The notes: a model not told the origin generated them from the letters alone. Positions 36,885 to 46,765 are shown, counted from the stretch's first letter. The stretch is DNA of 64,000 nucleotides from Bacillus cereus ATCC 14579 (GCF_000007825.1 NC_004722.1:1528501-1592500), one strand, 5' to 3'. Numbers and translations: made by a program.

Positions 36885-38435
36885 TTGAATACTACTGCAT
36901 TTGCACTATTTTTAATTATTGTTCTTGGTACGCTCGTCATAACCTATTTTGCATCGAAAAAAACGAAAAATGCGAGTGAATTTTATACGGCTGGAGGGGG
37001 ATTAACTGGTTGGCAAAATGGTCTGGCCATTGCTGGAGATTACATGTCTGCTGCTTCATTTCTCGGTATAGCTGGAGCAATCGCATTAACTGGGTTTGAT
37101 GGATTCTTTTATAGTATCGGTTTTTTAGTTGCTTATCTAGTTGTACTATATCTTGTTGCAGAACCGCTTAGAAATTTAGGAAAGTACACTTTGGCGGATA
37201 TGATTGCAGCACGCTTTGATGCGAAAAAAGTTCGCGGAGTTGCAGCTCTTAATACGATGACGATTTCTATCTTTTATATGATTGCACAATTAGTTGGCGC
37301 GGGTGCACTTATTAAATTATTATTAGGGATTGAATATACGACATCTGTATTAATCGTTGGAACACTTATGACGGTGTATGTTATTTTTGGAGGTATGACA
37401 GCAACGAGCTGGGTACAAATCGTAAAGGCTGTATTACTTATGGCTGGTACGTTTATTATTTCTGTTATCGTTTTCGCAAAATTCAACTTCAGCGTGACTG
37501 AAATGTTCGCTCAAATGAAAACAGCTACACCTTTAAAAGATTCATTTTTAAATCCAGGTGTAAAGTATAAGGATGGTCTTGATACACTTTCTTTAAATTT
37601 AGGACTAGTACTTGGTACAGCTGGATTACCACATATACTTGTCCGCTTTTTTACAGTACGTGATGCAAAAACTGCACGTCAATCTGTCGTATATGCGACG
37701 TGGTTAATTGGTGCATTTTATATTATGACGATTTTCTTAGGATTTGGTGCGGCAGCGTTTGTAGGAAATGAAGCGATTATTAAAGCAAACCCAGCTGGTA
37801 ATATGGCGGCACCTTTATTAGCCAAAGCGTTAGGTGGAGACTTCTTATTTGCTTTCGTATCAGCAATTGCTTTTGCAACGATTTTGGCTGTAGTGGCAGG
37901 TCTTGTATTAACAGCAGCATCAGCATTCGCTCATGATTTTTATAATGAAATCATTCGTAAAGGAAAATCAACGGAAAAAGAGCAAGTATCCATGGCTCGT
38001 TATGCATCTATTGGAGTAGCGATACTATCTATCATACTTGCATTATTTGCCCAAACATTAAACGTAGCATTTTTAGTATCATTAGCATTTGCAGTTGCAG
38101 CGAGTGCAAATCTACCAGTAATTTTATTTACAATATATTGGAAGCGTTTTAATACAACGGGTGCTATTTCGGGTATGATTGTAGGTCTCGTATCAGCAAT
38201 TGTTCTCGTAGCGTTGAGTCCGAATGTTTGGAACCCTGTAGCTGGAAAAGCTATTTTTGTTGGGGAAGCGTTATTCCCATATACGACACCAGGAATTATT
38301 TCAATTCCACTCGGATTTCTTGCAGCATATTTAGGAACGGTTTTATCTAGTAAGAAAGAAGATGAAGCGAAATTTGATGAAATTCTAGTGAAATCTAATA
38401 CTGGTCATGGCATTAGCGATGCGTCTTCACATTAA
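36885..38435 (+). CDS. Sodium:solute symporter, ActP/acetate type
   Basis: A 516-residue SSS-family transporter with about 13 membrane segments. Family marks include ASEFYTAGGGLTGWQNG, AGDYMSAASFLGIAGAI, YTLADMIAARF and LPHILVRFFTVRDA. It should bring in acetate or another short-chain carboxylate with sodium. TTG start at 36885 follows GGGAGGGG by six bases. It forms an operon with the DUF485 gene and ends at a terminator. Confidence 0.9.
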   Translation: MNTTAFALFLIIVLGTLVITYFASKKTKNASEFYTAGGGLTGWQNGLAIAGDYMSAASFLGIAGAIALTGFDGFFYSIGFLVAYLVVLYLVAEPLRNLGKYTLADMIAARFDAKKVRGVAALNTMTISIFYMIAQLVGAGALIKLLLGIEYTTSVLIVGTLMTVYVIFGGMTATSWVQIVKAVLLMAGTFIISVIVFAKFNFSVTEMFAQMKTATPLKDSFLNPGVKYKDGLDTLSLNLGLVLGTAGLPHILVRFFTVRDAKTARQSVVYATWLIGAFYIMTIFLGFGAAAFVGNEAIIKANPAGNMAAPLLAKALGGDFLFAFVSAIAFATILAVVAGLVLTAASAFAHDFYNEIIRKGKSTEKEQVSMARYASIGVAILSIILALFAQTLNVAFLVSLAFAVAASANLPVILFTIYWKRFNTTGAISGMIVGLVSAIVLVALSPNVWNPVAGKAIFVGEALFPYTTPGIISIPLGFLAAYLGTVLSSKKEDEAKFDEILVKSNTGHGISDASSH

Positions 38436-38444
38436 ATAAAAGAG

Positions 38445-38477
38445 GAGCTTTTCGATAGATAAGAAAAGCTCTTTTTT
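38445..38477 (+). terminator. Terminator of the symporter operon
   Basis: Stem GAGCTTTTC with GAAAAGCTC, 9-nt loop, then six T. Confidence 0.85.
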
Positions 38478-38623
38478 CTTTTGTCATTTTCTTGTAAATA
38501 TTACTGATTTGTAAGTAGGATTTGTCTTAATTTTGTGGAATGAAAATAGCAGGGAGAAATTTAAGTCATCATGGCACCAGCGCAGCTTTTGTGAAAAATA
38601 AGTTGTTATGGAAGGTGGAAGTA

Positions 38624-39976
38624 ATGATGAAAACGAAGCAAACTGATGAATTATTAGCAAAAGATGAGCAATATGTTTGGCACGGAATGCGTCCCTTTAG
38701 TCCAAATAGTACAATGGTAGGGGCAAAAGCTGAAGGGTGCTGGGTTGAAGATATACAAGGAAAAAGATATTTAGATGGTATGAGTGGCCTTTGGTGTGTC
38801 AATAGTGGATATGGAAGAAAAGAGCTCGCAGAAGCGGCTTATAAGCAATTACAAACATTATCATACTTTCCAATGTCACAATCCCATGAGCCAGCTATAA
38901 AGCTTGCTGAAAAGTTAAATGAGTGGCTTGGGGGAGAGTATGTTATTTTCTTCTCAAATAGTGGTTCAGAAGCGAACGAAACAGCTTTTAAAATAGCAAG
39001 GCAATACTATGCTCAAAAAGGTGAACCACATCGTTATAAATTTATGTCACGTTACCGTGGGTATCACGGGAATACAATGGCGACAATGGCAGCGACGGGA
39101 CAAGCGCAGCGTAGATATCAGTATGAGCCGTTTGCTTCAGGTTTTTTACACGTAACACCACCGGATTGTTACCGTATGCCTGAAATTGAAGGGCAGCATA
39201 TTTATGATGTAGAATGTGTGAAAGAAGTCGATCGTGTTATGACGTGGGAATTAAGTGAAACAATTGCCGCTTTTATTATGGAACCAATTATTACAGGCGG
39301 GGGCATATTAATGCCACCACAAGACTATATGAAAGCTGTTCATGAGATGTGTCAAAAACACGGTGCCTTGCTTATTAGTGATGAAGTAATTTGCGGTTTC
39401 GGTCGTACAGGAAAAGCATTTGGGTTTATGAATTATGATGTGAAGCCAGATATTATTACAATGGCAAAGGGCATTACGAGCGCATATTTACCATTATCTG
39501 CAACAGCTGTGAAAAAAGAAATATATGAGGCTTTTAAAGGTAAAGGAGAATATGAATTCTTCCGCCATATTAATACATTTGGTGGAAATCCAGCAGCTTG
39601 TGCATTAGCACTTAAAAACTTAGAGATTATGGAAAATGAAAATTTAATCGAGCGATCTGCGCAAATGGGTTCCCTTTTATTAGAGCAACTAAAAGATGAA
39701 ATTGGGGAACATCCGCTTGTTGGGAATATTAGAGGAAAAGGTCTATTAGTTGGAATTGAATTAGTAAATGATAAAGAGACGAAAGAGCCAATTGATAACG
39801 ACAAAATTGCAAGTGTTGTAAATGCTTGTAAAGAAAAGGGCTTAATTATAGGACGAAACGGTATGACAACAGCAGGATATAATAACGTTTTAACATTAGC
39901 GCCGCCTCTTGTTATTTCAAGTGAAGAGATTGCTTTCGTTGTTGGAACGTTGAAGACAGCGATGGAGCGTATTTAA
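38624..39976 (+). CDS. Class III PLP-dependent aminotransferase
   Basis: About 450 residues of the omega-aminotransferase type. Seen in order: GLWCVNSGYGRKEL, FFSNSGSEANETAFKIAR, YRGYHGNTMATMAATG, LLISDEVICGFGRTGK (the Asp that holds PLP) and DIITMAKGITSAYLPL with the Schiff-base Lys. It transfers amino groups from an omega-amino acid, amine or related donor to pyruvate or similar. AAGGTGG upstream fits ATG 38624 or 38627 better than the upstream ATG at 38540. Likely monocistronic. Confidence 0.9.
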   Translation: MMKTKQTDELLAKDEQYVWHGMRPFSPNSTMVGAKAEGCWVEDIQGKRYLDGMSGLWCVNSGYGRKELAEAAYKQLQTLSYFPMSQSHEPAIKLAEKLNEWLGGEYVIFFSNSGSEANETAFKIARQYYAQKGEPHRYKFMSRYRGYHGNTMATMAATGQAQRRYQYEPFASGFLHVTPPDCYRMPEIEGQHIYDVECVKEVDRVMTWELSETIAAFIMEPIITGGGILMPPQDYMKAVHEMCQKHGALLISDEVICGFGRTGKAFGFMNYDVKPDIITMAKGITSAYLPLSATAVKKEIYEAFKGKGEYEFFRHINTFGGNPAACALALKNLEIMENENLIERSAQMGSLLLEQLKDEIGEHPLVGNIRGKGLLVGIELVNDKETKEPIDNDKIASVVNACKEKGLIIGRNGMTTAGYNNVLTLAPPLVISSEEIAFVVGTLKTAMERI

Positions 39977-40040
39977 TAAATAGAGAGAGGAGCGAGCTGT
40001 AATATAAGGCTCGCTCTTGTTTAGTAGGAGGGGACTTTTA

Positions 40041-40319
40041 ATGGAGAAATATGATCCTAACAAACATTATCACATCGGATATTATGAAGACGGATATGAT
40101 TTAGAAGTGACGGCGTACAAAAGAATAAATGAACCAGTTTGGGATGCTTATATTCCGCACTATGAGGCAGACGATTTTTATAAGAAAGTGGAGGGAATGA
40201 AGCTAGGTAAATATATAGATGATTATGGCATTATGGTGTATTCATTTGGGAATGATATTGATGATGATGAAGCACGAATTATTTTTGAAAAATGGTTAAA
40301 AAAGAACGGGATTGTTTAA
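40041..40319 (+). CDS. Hypothetical acidic protein, 92 residues
   Basis: AGGAGGGG at 40027-40034 clearly sets ATG 40041; the upstream TTG at 40017 is rejected. The product is rich in Tyr, Asp and Glu (YDPNKHYHIGYYEDGYDLE; NDIDDDEARIIFEKWLKK), soluble and without known motifs. I do not recognise the family. It ends at a strong bidirectional terminator. Confidence 0.7.
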   Translation: MEKYDPNKHYHIGYYEDGYDLEVTAYKRINEPVWDAYIPHYEADDFYKKVEGMKLGKYIDDYGIMVYSFGNDIDDDEARIIFEKWLKKNGIV

Positions 40320-40329
40320 AGATAAAACA

Positions 40330-40369
40330 AAAAGGAGATTGCTATCTTATAAAATAGCAATCTCCTTTT
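40330..40369. terminator. Bidirectional terminator
   Basis: Perfect 16-bp stem AAAAGGAGATTGCTAT with its complement, 8-nt loop, between convergent genes. Confidence 0.92.
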
Positions 40370-40381
40370 ATTATAGTAAAT

Positions 40382-41545
40382 TTATTTACTTGCTTTCATT
40401 GCTTTATCTTTTGCACCAAAAGTGTATTTTAACATTGGTGGTGTAATCATTGTAGTTAAAATAACGACAATACCGATTGCTGTAAAGTAATCTTGTGCCA
40501 ATAGACCTGAAGAAAGTCCTGTTCCTGCAATGATAAGTGCAACTTCACCACGAGAAACCATTCCAGCACCGATAATTGCAGAAGACTTAGCGTCAAATCC
40601 AGTCATTCGTGCACCGAATCCACAGCCGATTAATTTCGTTAATACAGCGATAACAGTTAATGCTAAGATGAACCAAATTTGATTGCCGATACCGTCAAAT
40701 GTAATATTCATACCGATACTAACGAAGAATACGGGAACGAACATAGCGTAAGCAATTGGTTCTACTTTCTTTTCTACTTCATGTTTGTAGTTTGTTTGAG
40801 AAATTGCAATACCAGCAGCGAAAGCACCGATAATACCAGCAATTCCTAATAATTCGCCAAAATATGCGAATGAGAAACAGATGATAAGAGCCGCGCTTAC
40901 GATAGACTCAGATACGCGCAGTGGTGATAACCAGCGCATAATCGCAGGAACACCTTTCCATCCGATTAAAATAATAGAAGCGAAGAATACTATTTTCTTC
41001 AAGATAACCATTGTTAAGTTAACATCATCAGTACCTAAGAAGCTCATTGCAAATGCTAATAAAATAACAACAAGAATGTCATCAAATACAGCGGCTCCAA
41101 GCATCGTCGTACTTTCACGTGTTTTCATTTTACCTAAATCACGAAGTGTTTGTACGGAAATACTAACACTTGTCGCACATAGAAGTAATCCTAAGAATAC
41201 AGCGTTTCCTTGTTCCATTCCCATCACAAGACCGGAAACGTAACCACCTACGAATGGAAGAATGATACCTCCGAGTGCAACTGCTAAAGAAGAATTACGA
41301 TTTGCGTTTAATTCTTCTAAGTCTGTTTCAAGTCCAGCCATAAACATTAAAAGAATAACCCCGACATTACTTAATTGAGTTAGAAGCTCTGAATTTTCAA
41401 TCCAACCTAATACAGCTGGACCGATAACGATACCGACAATTAATTTACCTAGTACAGAAGGTTGACCTAATCTAACACTAAGATCACCACCGAGCTTTGT
41501 ACTTAATAAAATAACTGCAATTTGAAAGAAAAATTCGAATTCCAT
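40382..41545 (-). CDS. CPA2 cation:proton antiporter (GerN/NapA type)
   Basis: A 387-residue protein with about 12 membrane segments. Marks include STKLGGDLSVRLGQPSVLGKL, MFMAGLETDLEEL and GAGMVSRGEVALIIAGTG, all typical of the CPA2 branch. Its length and sequence style suit GerN of B. cereus, a Na+/H+-K+ antiporter used in inosine-triggered spore germination, or its close relative NapA; I cannot separate them from sequence alone. GAGGAGAGGATC precedes the ATG. Confidence 0.85.
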   Translation of the reverse strand: MEFEFFFQIAVILLSTKLGGDLSVRLGQPSVLGKLIVGIVIGPAVLGWIENSELLTQLSNVGVILLMFMAGLETDLEELNANRNSSLAVALGGIILPFVGGYVSGLVMGMEQGNAVFLGLLLCATSVSISVQTLRDLGKMKTRESTTMLGAAVFDDILVVILLAFAMSFLGTDDVNLTMVILKKIVFFASIILIGWKGVPAIMRWLSPLRVSESIVSAALIICFSFAYFGELLGIAGIIGAFAAGIAISQTNYKHEVEKKVEPIAYAMFVPVFFVSIGMNITFDGIGNQIWFILALTVIAVLTKLIGCGFGARMTGFDAKSSAIIGAGMVSRGEVALIIAGTGLSSGLLAQDYFTAIGIVVILTTMITPPMLKYTFGAKDKAMKASK

Positions 41546-41876
41546 CTGATCCTCTCCTCGTCATTTTTAATTTTATCATACGATTTCTCGGAATTTGCCT
41601 AATGAAAATATGTAAAACCCATTAAACAAAAGGGTCTGATTACAAGTTCTTTTGAACTCGTAATTTGAACCTGTAATTAATATATAATAGATTTTATAAA
41701 AAATCAATGAAAAAATGGGAGCTTTTTGAGGAAGAAGCTGCCTTATTGGGATATAGGTGTAAGAGTAGTGTGTGAATTTTATATGTATAAAATAGTATGA
41801 AGTCCTTTTCCATTACAAATAATAAATTCTACATACTATTTCACGAACTATAACTGTGAAAGGGAGGATTTATAAT
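41546..41876. other. Intergenic region with two inverted repeats
   Basis: 331 bp without a gene. TTACAAGTTC (41640-41649) pairs with GAACTCGTAA (41654-41663) across TTTT with one mismatch. AAATAGTATG (41790-41799) pairs perfectly with CATACTATTT (41832-41841) over a 32-nt loop and lies in the probable leader of the RNase J paralogue. Either could control that gene; the function is not known. Confidence 0.5.
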
Positions 41877-43550
41877 TTGAAGGCATTAAAAAATAACTTG
41901 TCTATTGTTGCTTTAGGTGGAGTAAATGAAATAGGAAAAAATATGTATGCTATCCAATATGAAAATGATATTGTCGTCATTGATTGTGGATCTAAATTTC
42001 CAGATGAAAGTTTATTAGGGATTGATTTAATAATTCCAGACGTCACATATTTGCAAGAAAATAAAGAAAAAATTCGCGGTTTAATAGTAACGCACGGGCA
42101 TGAGGACCATATTGGCGGAATACCATATTTTTTAAAACAACTAAATGTACCAATCTATGCAACAAAGTTAACGTTAGGTTTAATTGAAATTAAATTAAAG
42201 GAACACAATCTTCAAAATGATACGGAATTAATCGTTATTCATTCAGAATCAGAAATTGATTGTGGTTCTATTAAGGCAACTTTTTTTAAAACGAACCACA
42301 GTATTCCGGATTGTCTCGGTATTGTTTTTCATACACCAGAAGGTACTGTAGTACATACAGGTGATTTTAAATTTGATTTAACACCAGTAAATAATCAACA
42401 TCCTGATATTCATAAAATGGCTAAAATAGGAAGTGAAGGTGTACTAGCTTTATTATCTGAAAGCACAAATGCAGAACGCCCAGGTTTTACTCCATCAGAA
42501 AGGTCAGTAGGAGAACGGATAGAGGAAATATTTATGAAAGCAAATAGAAAAGTAGTTATTTCTACGTTTGCTTCTAATGTGAATCGTGTTCAGCAAATAG
42601 TTGAAGCATGTATAAAAACAAATCGAAAACTAGCTTTGCTAGGGAGAAGTATGGTAAATGTAGTAGAGGTTGCTCTAGAGAAAGGTTATTTACATATTCC
42701 AGAAGGTATGTTGATTGAAGCAAATGAGGTAAATCGTTTAGATCCAAAGCAGGTTGCAATACTTTGTACAGGAAGTCAAGGAGAACCAATGGCAGCTTTA
42801 GCGCGTTTAGCTAGTGGAAACTATAGACAAGTGGATATTTTACCAGAAGATACGGTTATTATAGCCGCGACCCCTATCCCAGGAAATGAACGTAACGTTT
42901 CTCGAATTATCGATAATTTATTTGCATTAGGAGCAAAGGTGATTTACGGATCAGGTAGTTCTACTGGAGTGCATGTATCCGGTCATGCATATCAAGAAGA
43001 GTTGAAGTTAATGCTTACATTAATGAAGCCAAAATATTTTATTCCAATTCATGGAGAGTTTAGAATGCTACATCACCATAGTTTGTTAGCAGAATCAATT
43101 GGTATTGAAAAGGAAAATATCTTTATTGTACGTAATGGAGATGTTGTAGATATAAGTAATGAAGTGGCAATTCAATCTAGAAGAATACAGGCAGGAAATA
43201 TATATGTAGATGGATTAGGAATTGGAGATGTTGGAAATGCATTATTACGTGATCGTAAACAACTTTCAGAAGATGGAATGCTCGTTATAGTTATTACTTT
43301 TAATAAAGTGGATGGAGAAATAATTTCAGGTCCAGATATTATTTCTCGTGGATTTGTCTATGTCCGTGATTCAGAAGAATTTCTAAGAGAATTAAATAAA
43401 TTAGCTGTTATTACGATTAATAATTTAAAGAAAGAGAATGTGAATAGCTGGGGGATTTTGAAAAGGGAGGTAAGAGAAGCGTTAGGGAAGTATATATATA
43501 CAAATACAAAACGAAAGCCGATGATTCTTCCTATAATAATAGAGGTTTAA
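41877..43550 (+). CDS. RNase J-family ribonuclease, probable extra paralogue
   Basis: About 557 residues. The metallo-beta-lactamase core has VIDCGSKFPDE, the zinc motif THGHEDHIGG near residue 70, HTGDFKFDL, and the beta-CASP part SGHAYQEELKLML followed by PIHGEFRMLHHH. A C-terminal domain follows. The family degrades and matures RNA by 5' exo- and endonuclease action. B. cereus group genomes also carry RnjA and RnjB elsewhere, so this is probably a third copy (inference). AAGGGAGG at 41859-41866 sets TTG 41877 as start. It is transcribed alone, with an unusually structured leader. Confidence 0.88.
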   Translation: MKALKNNLSIVALGGVNEIGKNMYAIQYENDIVVIDCGSKFPDESLLGIDLIIPDVTYLQENKEKIRGLIVTHGHEDHIGGIPYFLKQLNVPIYATKLTLGLIEIKLKEHNLQNDTELIVIHSESEIDCGSIKATFFKTNHSIPDCLGIVFHTPEGTVVHTGDFKFDLTPVNNQHPDIHKMAKIGSEGVLALLSESTNAERPGFTPSERSVGERIEEIFMKANRKVVISTFASNVNRVQQIVEACIKTNRKLALLGRSMVNVVEVALEKGYLHIPEGMLIEANEVNRLDPKQVAILCTGSQGEPMAALARLASGNYRQVDILPEDTVIIAATPIPGNERNVSRIIDNLFALGAKVIYGSGSSTGVHVSGHAYQEELKLMLTLMKPKYFIPIHGEFRMLHHHSLLAESIGIEKENIFIVRNGDVVDISNEVAIQSRRIQAGNIYVDGLGIGDVGNALLRDRKQLSEDGMLVIVITFNKVDGEIISGPDIISRGFVYVRDSEEFLRELNKLAVITINNLKKENVNSWGILKREVREALGKYIYTNTKRKPMILPIIIEV

Positions 43551-43554
43551 TAGT

Positions 43555-43588
43555 AAAAAAGAATTCTCGTATGGGAATTCTTTTTTGT
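43555..43588 (+). terminator. Terminator of the RNase J paralogue
   Basis: Perfect 12-14 bp stem around AAAAGAATTC and GAATTCTTTT, loop GTAT. Confidence 0.9.
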
Positions 43589-43643
43589 TTTGAAGAGAAA
43601 ATGAACATATAATGAAATAAATAGAAATGGAAGGAAATAAAAG

Positions 43644-44474
43644 ATGTTATTAAATAAACGTTTTACAATTGGAGAAATGGCGAAAATGCATAATATCGCA
43701 GAATCTACATTAAGGTATTATGATGAAAAAGGAATTTTTCATCCGTCCATTGTGGATCCTCAAACGAATTATCGTTATTATACAATCGATCAATTTTCAC
43801 TGTTAGATACGATTAAATTTTTACGCCAGTTAAATATTCCGTTAAAGGAAATTAAGAAATATATTGATGAAAGAAATCCAGCATACGCACTCAATTTACT
43901 GGAAAAACAACAAGAGATGATGCTGAAGAAACAAAGAGAAATTGAGTATGCTTTGGCGAAAATGGAGCATAGAATTCATTTAATTAAGAAAGCAACAAAA
44001 GCAAAAGCTGAACAAATGGTAATTAAAGAGATTCCGCAGCGAAAAATTACAGCAATTGCGGTTGCTCCAAATACGACGGATGATATGTTTGAGTACTACA
44101 TTCATTCGTTACAAAAAAATATGAGGCAAATGGATGATAGTTTATTTTCTGGAGATATTGGTGTAACTGTTGCGAAAAAAGGATTAATGCAAAATGAGTT
44201 TCAAGCATATAGCAGTGTATTTATTCTTTTGGATTATATGCCGTATGAAGTGCATACTTCAGATGAAATTAAAGAAGGTTTATATGCTTGCTCTTATCAT
44301 CATGGACCGTATGAAGAAACAGATGCAACGTACAAGGAGTTACTTATATACATTGATAAAGAAGGTTACGAAGTACATGGAGATTCGATTGAGATTGGAT
44401 TGATTGATTGGTCTGTAACAGAAAATCCAGAGGAGCAAGTAACAGAAATTCAAATTCCTGTAGTGAAAAAATAA
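43644..44474 (+). CDS. MerR-family transcriptional activator with effector domain
   Basis: 276 residues. The N terminus is a MerR DNA-binding domain: FTIGEMAKMHNIAESTLRYY, KGIFHPSIVDPQTNYRYY. A coiled coil (about residues 75-120, LLEKQQEMMLKKQREIEYAL) leads to a GyrI-like/BmrR-type C-terminal domain (HHGPYEETDATYKELL) that binds small hydrophobic molecules. It should twist a long-spacer promoter into an active form. The promoter at 44549, directly upstream of the MATE gene, has the expected operator, so the pump is its probable target. Confidence 0.9.
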   Translation: MLLNKRFTIGEMAKMHNIAESTLRYYDEKGIFHPSIVDPQTNYRYYTIDQFSLLDTIKFLRQLNIPLKEIKKYIDERNPAYALNLLEKQQEMMLKKQREIEYALAKMEHRIHLIKKATKAKAEQMVIKEIPQRKITAIAVAPNTTDDMFEYYIHSLQKNMRQMDDSLFSGDIGVTVAKKGLMQNEFQAYSSVFILLDYMPYEVHTSDEIKEGLYACSYHHGPYEETDATYKELLIYIDKEGYEVHGDSIEIGLIDWSVTENPEEQVTEIQIPVVKK

Positions 44475-44548
44475 GATGAAAACTTTTGAATTGATTACAA
44501 ATTTACATTCATTAGTATAAGTCAGTTACCTGTTTTTTTAATTCTCTC

Positions 44549-44579
44549 TTGACCTTCAAGTTACTTGAAGGTTTAAACT
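44549..44579 (+). promoter_or_regulatory. MerR-type promoter with 19-bp spacer and operator
   Basis: TTGACC (44549-44554), a 19-bp spacer and TAAACT (44574-44579). The spacer holds a dyad with arms ACCTTCAAGT and ACTTGAAGGT around one base (44552-44572). The over-long spacer and dyad are the hallmark of MerR-activated promoters. Confidence 0.88.
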
Positions 44580-44616
44580 AAGAAAAGAGAGTTGAAAAAA
44601 AGGAGCATATTAGAGT

Positions 44617-45972
44617 ATGGAAGCAACAGAAAAATTAAGAGAAAAACCGATAAAAAGCTTATTTATTTCTTATTTAATACCAGCCGTTCTTGGAATGGTA
44701 TTAATGTCAGTGAATATTGTAATTGACGCGGTCATGATTAGTAGAGGAGTTGGGGCGAACGGTTTAGCAGGAGTGAACGTGGCTATTCCAGCATTTTCGA
44801 TTTTCTTCTCTATTTCATTATGGATCGGAATGGGCGGGGCAACGTTATACTCCATTGCATTAGGCGAAAATAAACGAGAAAGAGCAAGGTCTATTTTTAC
44901 TCAATCCATGACGGTAGCAGTTGTTATCGTAGGGATTTTAGCAGCGATTTGCTTATGGAGAATAGAAGATTTAGCATACTTATTTGGTGCAAATGAAGTG
45001 ATTCTACCATATGCGTTAGACTATTTACACGTATTATTAACATTTGGAATGATATACGTTTTAGAAAATATTTTAAGTACATTCATACGGAATGATGGAA
45101 ATCCTAATTTAGCAATGGCTGGTCTTGTTGTAACAGCTGTATTAAATATAGTGTTTGACTATATCTTTATTTTTATCTTTGGATGGGGCGTAACAGGTGC
45201 TGCTTCAGCGACTATTCTTTCGGCAGCGATTGGTTTCCTTGTATTATTAACTCATTTCTTTAGAAAAAGTAGTATTTTAAAGTGGACGAAATTCCATTTT
45301 GAATGGGATACTGTCAAACAAATTATGGTGATTGGTTTCCCAAGTTTTACAGCAGAAAGTACGGTTGCAATCGTAACGATTGGTTTTAATATCGCATTCG
45401 TCCAATATGCAGGAGAAGTAGGAGTAGCTTCCTATGCGATGGTGAATAGTATTCATGCAATGACATTACTATTATTCTTTGGTGTTGGAGCAGCATTACA
45501 GCCAATTGCTAGTTTCCATTATGGGGCAAATTTATCAGAGAGACTTCGTGAAGGATTGAAGTTTGCTGTGAAAATTGCAGTTGTCCTCGGAGGCATTGCG
45601 ATAATTGTCGGATTATTCTTCGGGAAATATATCATTGGTTTATTTGATGTTCAATCTCCAGAATTATTGGAGTTAACCTTAACAGGTATTAGCTTATTCT
45701 TTATCCAATACGTATTTTTAGGTTATAACATTGTGTATGGAGAGTATTTCCAATCAGTGCGACAAACGAAGAAATCAGTACTTATTATAATGAGCCGAGG
45801 ATTACTATTTATTATTCCATTGTTATGGATTATGCCGAAATTATTTGGGATAAACGGAATTTGGCTCGTTATGCCAGTTGCAGAAGTAATGACAGCGATT
45901 ATCGTATTTACGATGAATCGTATGAAACATCCTGTTCCATTAAATATGGCAGGAGAGAAAGAAGCGATATGA
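44617..45972 (+). CDS. MATE-family multidrug efflux pump
   Basis: A 451-residue MATE transporter with 12 hydrophobic segments in two similar halves (ISYLIPAVLGMVLMSVNIVI; GFPSFTAESTVAIVTIGFN). It exports drugs or toxic metabolites using sodium or proton gradients. AAGGAG lies upstream of the ATG. The MerR-type promoter makes induction by a ligand of the neighbouring regulator likely. Confidence 0.92.
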   Translation: MEATEKLREKPIKSLFISYLIPAVLGMVLMSVNIVIDAVMISRGVGANGLAGVNVAIPAFSIFFSISLWIGMGGATLYSIALGENKRERARSIFTQSMTVAVVIVGILAAICLWRIEDLAYLFGANEVILPYALDYLHVLLTFGMIYVLENILSTFIRNDGNPNLAMAGLVVTAVLNIVFDYIFIFIFGWGVTGAASATILSAAIGFLVLLTHFFRKSSILKWTKFHFEWDTVKQIMVIGFPSFTAESTVAIVTIGFNIAFVQYAGEVGVASYAMVNSIHAMTLLLFFGVGAALQPIASFHYGANLSERLREGLKFAVKIAVVLGGIAIIVGLFFGKYIIGLFDVQSPELLELTLTGISLFFIQYVFLGYNIVYGEYFQSVRQTKKSVLIIMSRGLLFIIPLLWIMPKLFGINGIWLVMPVAEVMTAIIVFTMNRMKHPVPLNMAGEKEAI

Positions 45973-45977
45973 TGAAG

Positions 45978-46010
45978 AAAATCCCCTTAAGCAATTAAGG
46001 GGATTTTTTT
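45978..46010. terminator. Bidirectional terminator
   Basis: Perfect 13-bp stem AAAATCCCCTTAA with its complement, loop GCAA; shared by the MATE gene and the convergent YetF-like gene. Confidence 0.92.
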
Positions 46011-46695
46011 ATTCCTTTAAACTAATCGCAAAAGATCCATCCGTTTCTTGAACAGAAGCAAAGGCAACGTTTTTAATATTTGTAATTCCTTTTTCCTTTA
46101 ATTCTTTATATAACCATTTTTCATCTTTATGTATTAACTTTAAGTTATCATATTGAATTTGTGAATCGACGATAAGTGCAATTGGTAATCCAGCATACTT
46201 AACTTCTATGTTTAAATCTTTTGGAGTTAATGGTACAAGTTCTCTTTTTGGTAAAATACTAATAGCGCCGTTCGCTTCTAAAATAGCGTATTCAATTTCA
46301 TGAACACTTGGATATCCTGCAACGCGAAGGTTAGAAAGTAATTCAGCAATTGGATATCTACTTTTTTGTAAATTCTCAAAAATAATGTCACCATGTTTAA
46401 TTAAAATAATAGGGTGCCCGAGAATAAAACGATTTAGTTTGTTGAATAGGCTTAATTTTGTAAGGATTAAATGTAAACATGTAATTACAAGCATACCGAG
46501 AAAAGCTTGCAAAGCACCAGAGACTGGTATGGCCTGAAAAGCTAAATAAGATAAAAAGATAATAGCACCAAAATCATGAGGAGTTAGTTGTGCTAAAGCT
46601 GATTTACCGAGCATCTTAAGTGATAGTAAAAATAAAATAAAAAAGAACGATACGTTACATAAAAAGAGAAGCAATAGAGACACTCCTTCGTGCAA
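46009..46695 (-). CDS. YetF/YdfS-type DUF421 membrane protein
   Basis: 228 residues. Three membrane helices at the N terminus (LSLKMLGKSALAQLTPHDF between helices 1 and 2) are followed by the DUF421 soluble domain (HPIILIKHGDIIFENLQKS, VHEIEYAILEANGAISILPK) and a C-terminal extension. YetF-like proteins of this group include spore-membrane proteins in Bacillus. The role is unknown. AGTGTCTC-type sequence ahead of the start is a poor ribosome site; the GTG at 46695 is uncertain. Confidence 0.82.
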   Translation of the reverse strand: MHEGVSLLLLFLCNVSFFFILFLLSLKMLGKSALAQLTPHDFGAIIFLSYLAFQAIPVSGALQAFLGMLVITCLHLILTKLSLFNKLNRFILGHPIILIKHGDIIFENLQKSRYPIAELLSNLRVAGYPSVHEIEYAILEANGAISILPKRELVPLTPKDLNIEVKYAGLPIALIVDSQIQYDNLKLIHKDEKWLYKELKEKGITNIKNVAFASVQETDGSFAISLKE

Positions 46696-46765
46696 AGTTG
46701 TACTTACTGTTCCCGAAAGAAATATAAATATTACTTTCTAGAGGATAAATTAGGTTGAATTGGAA

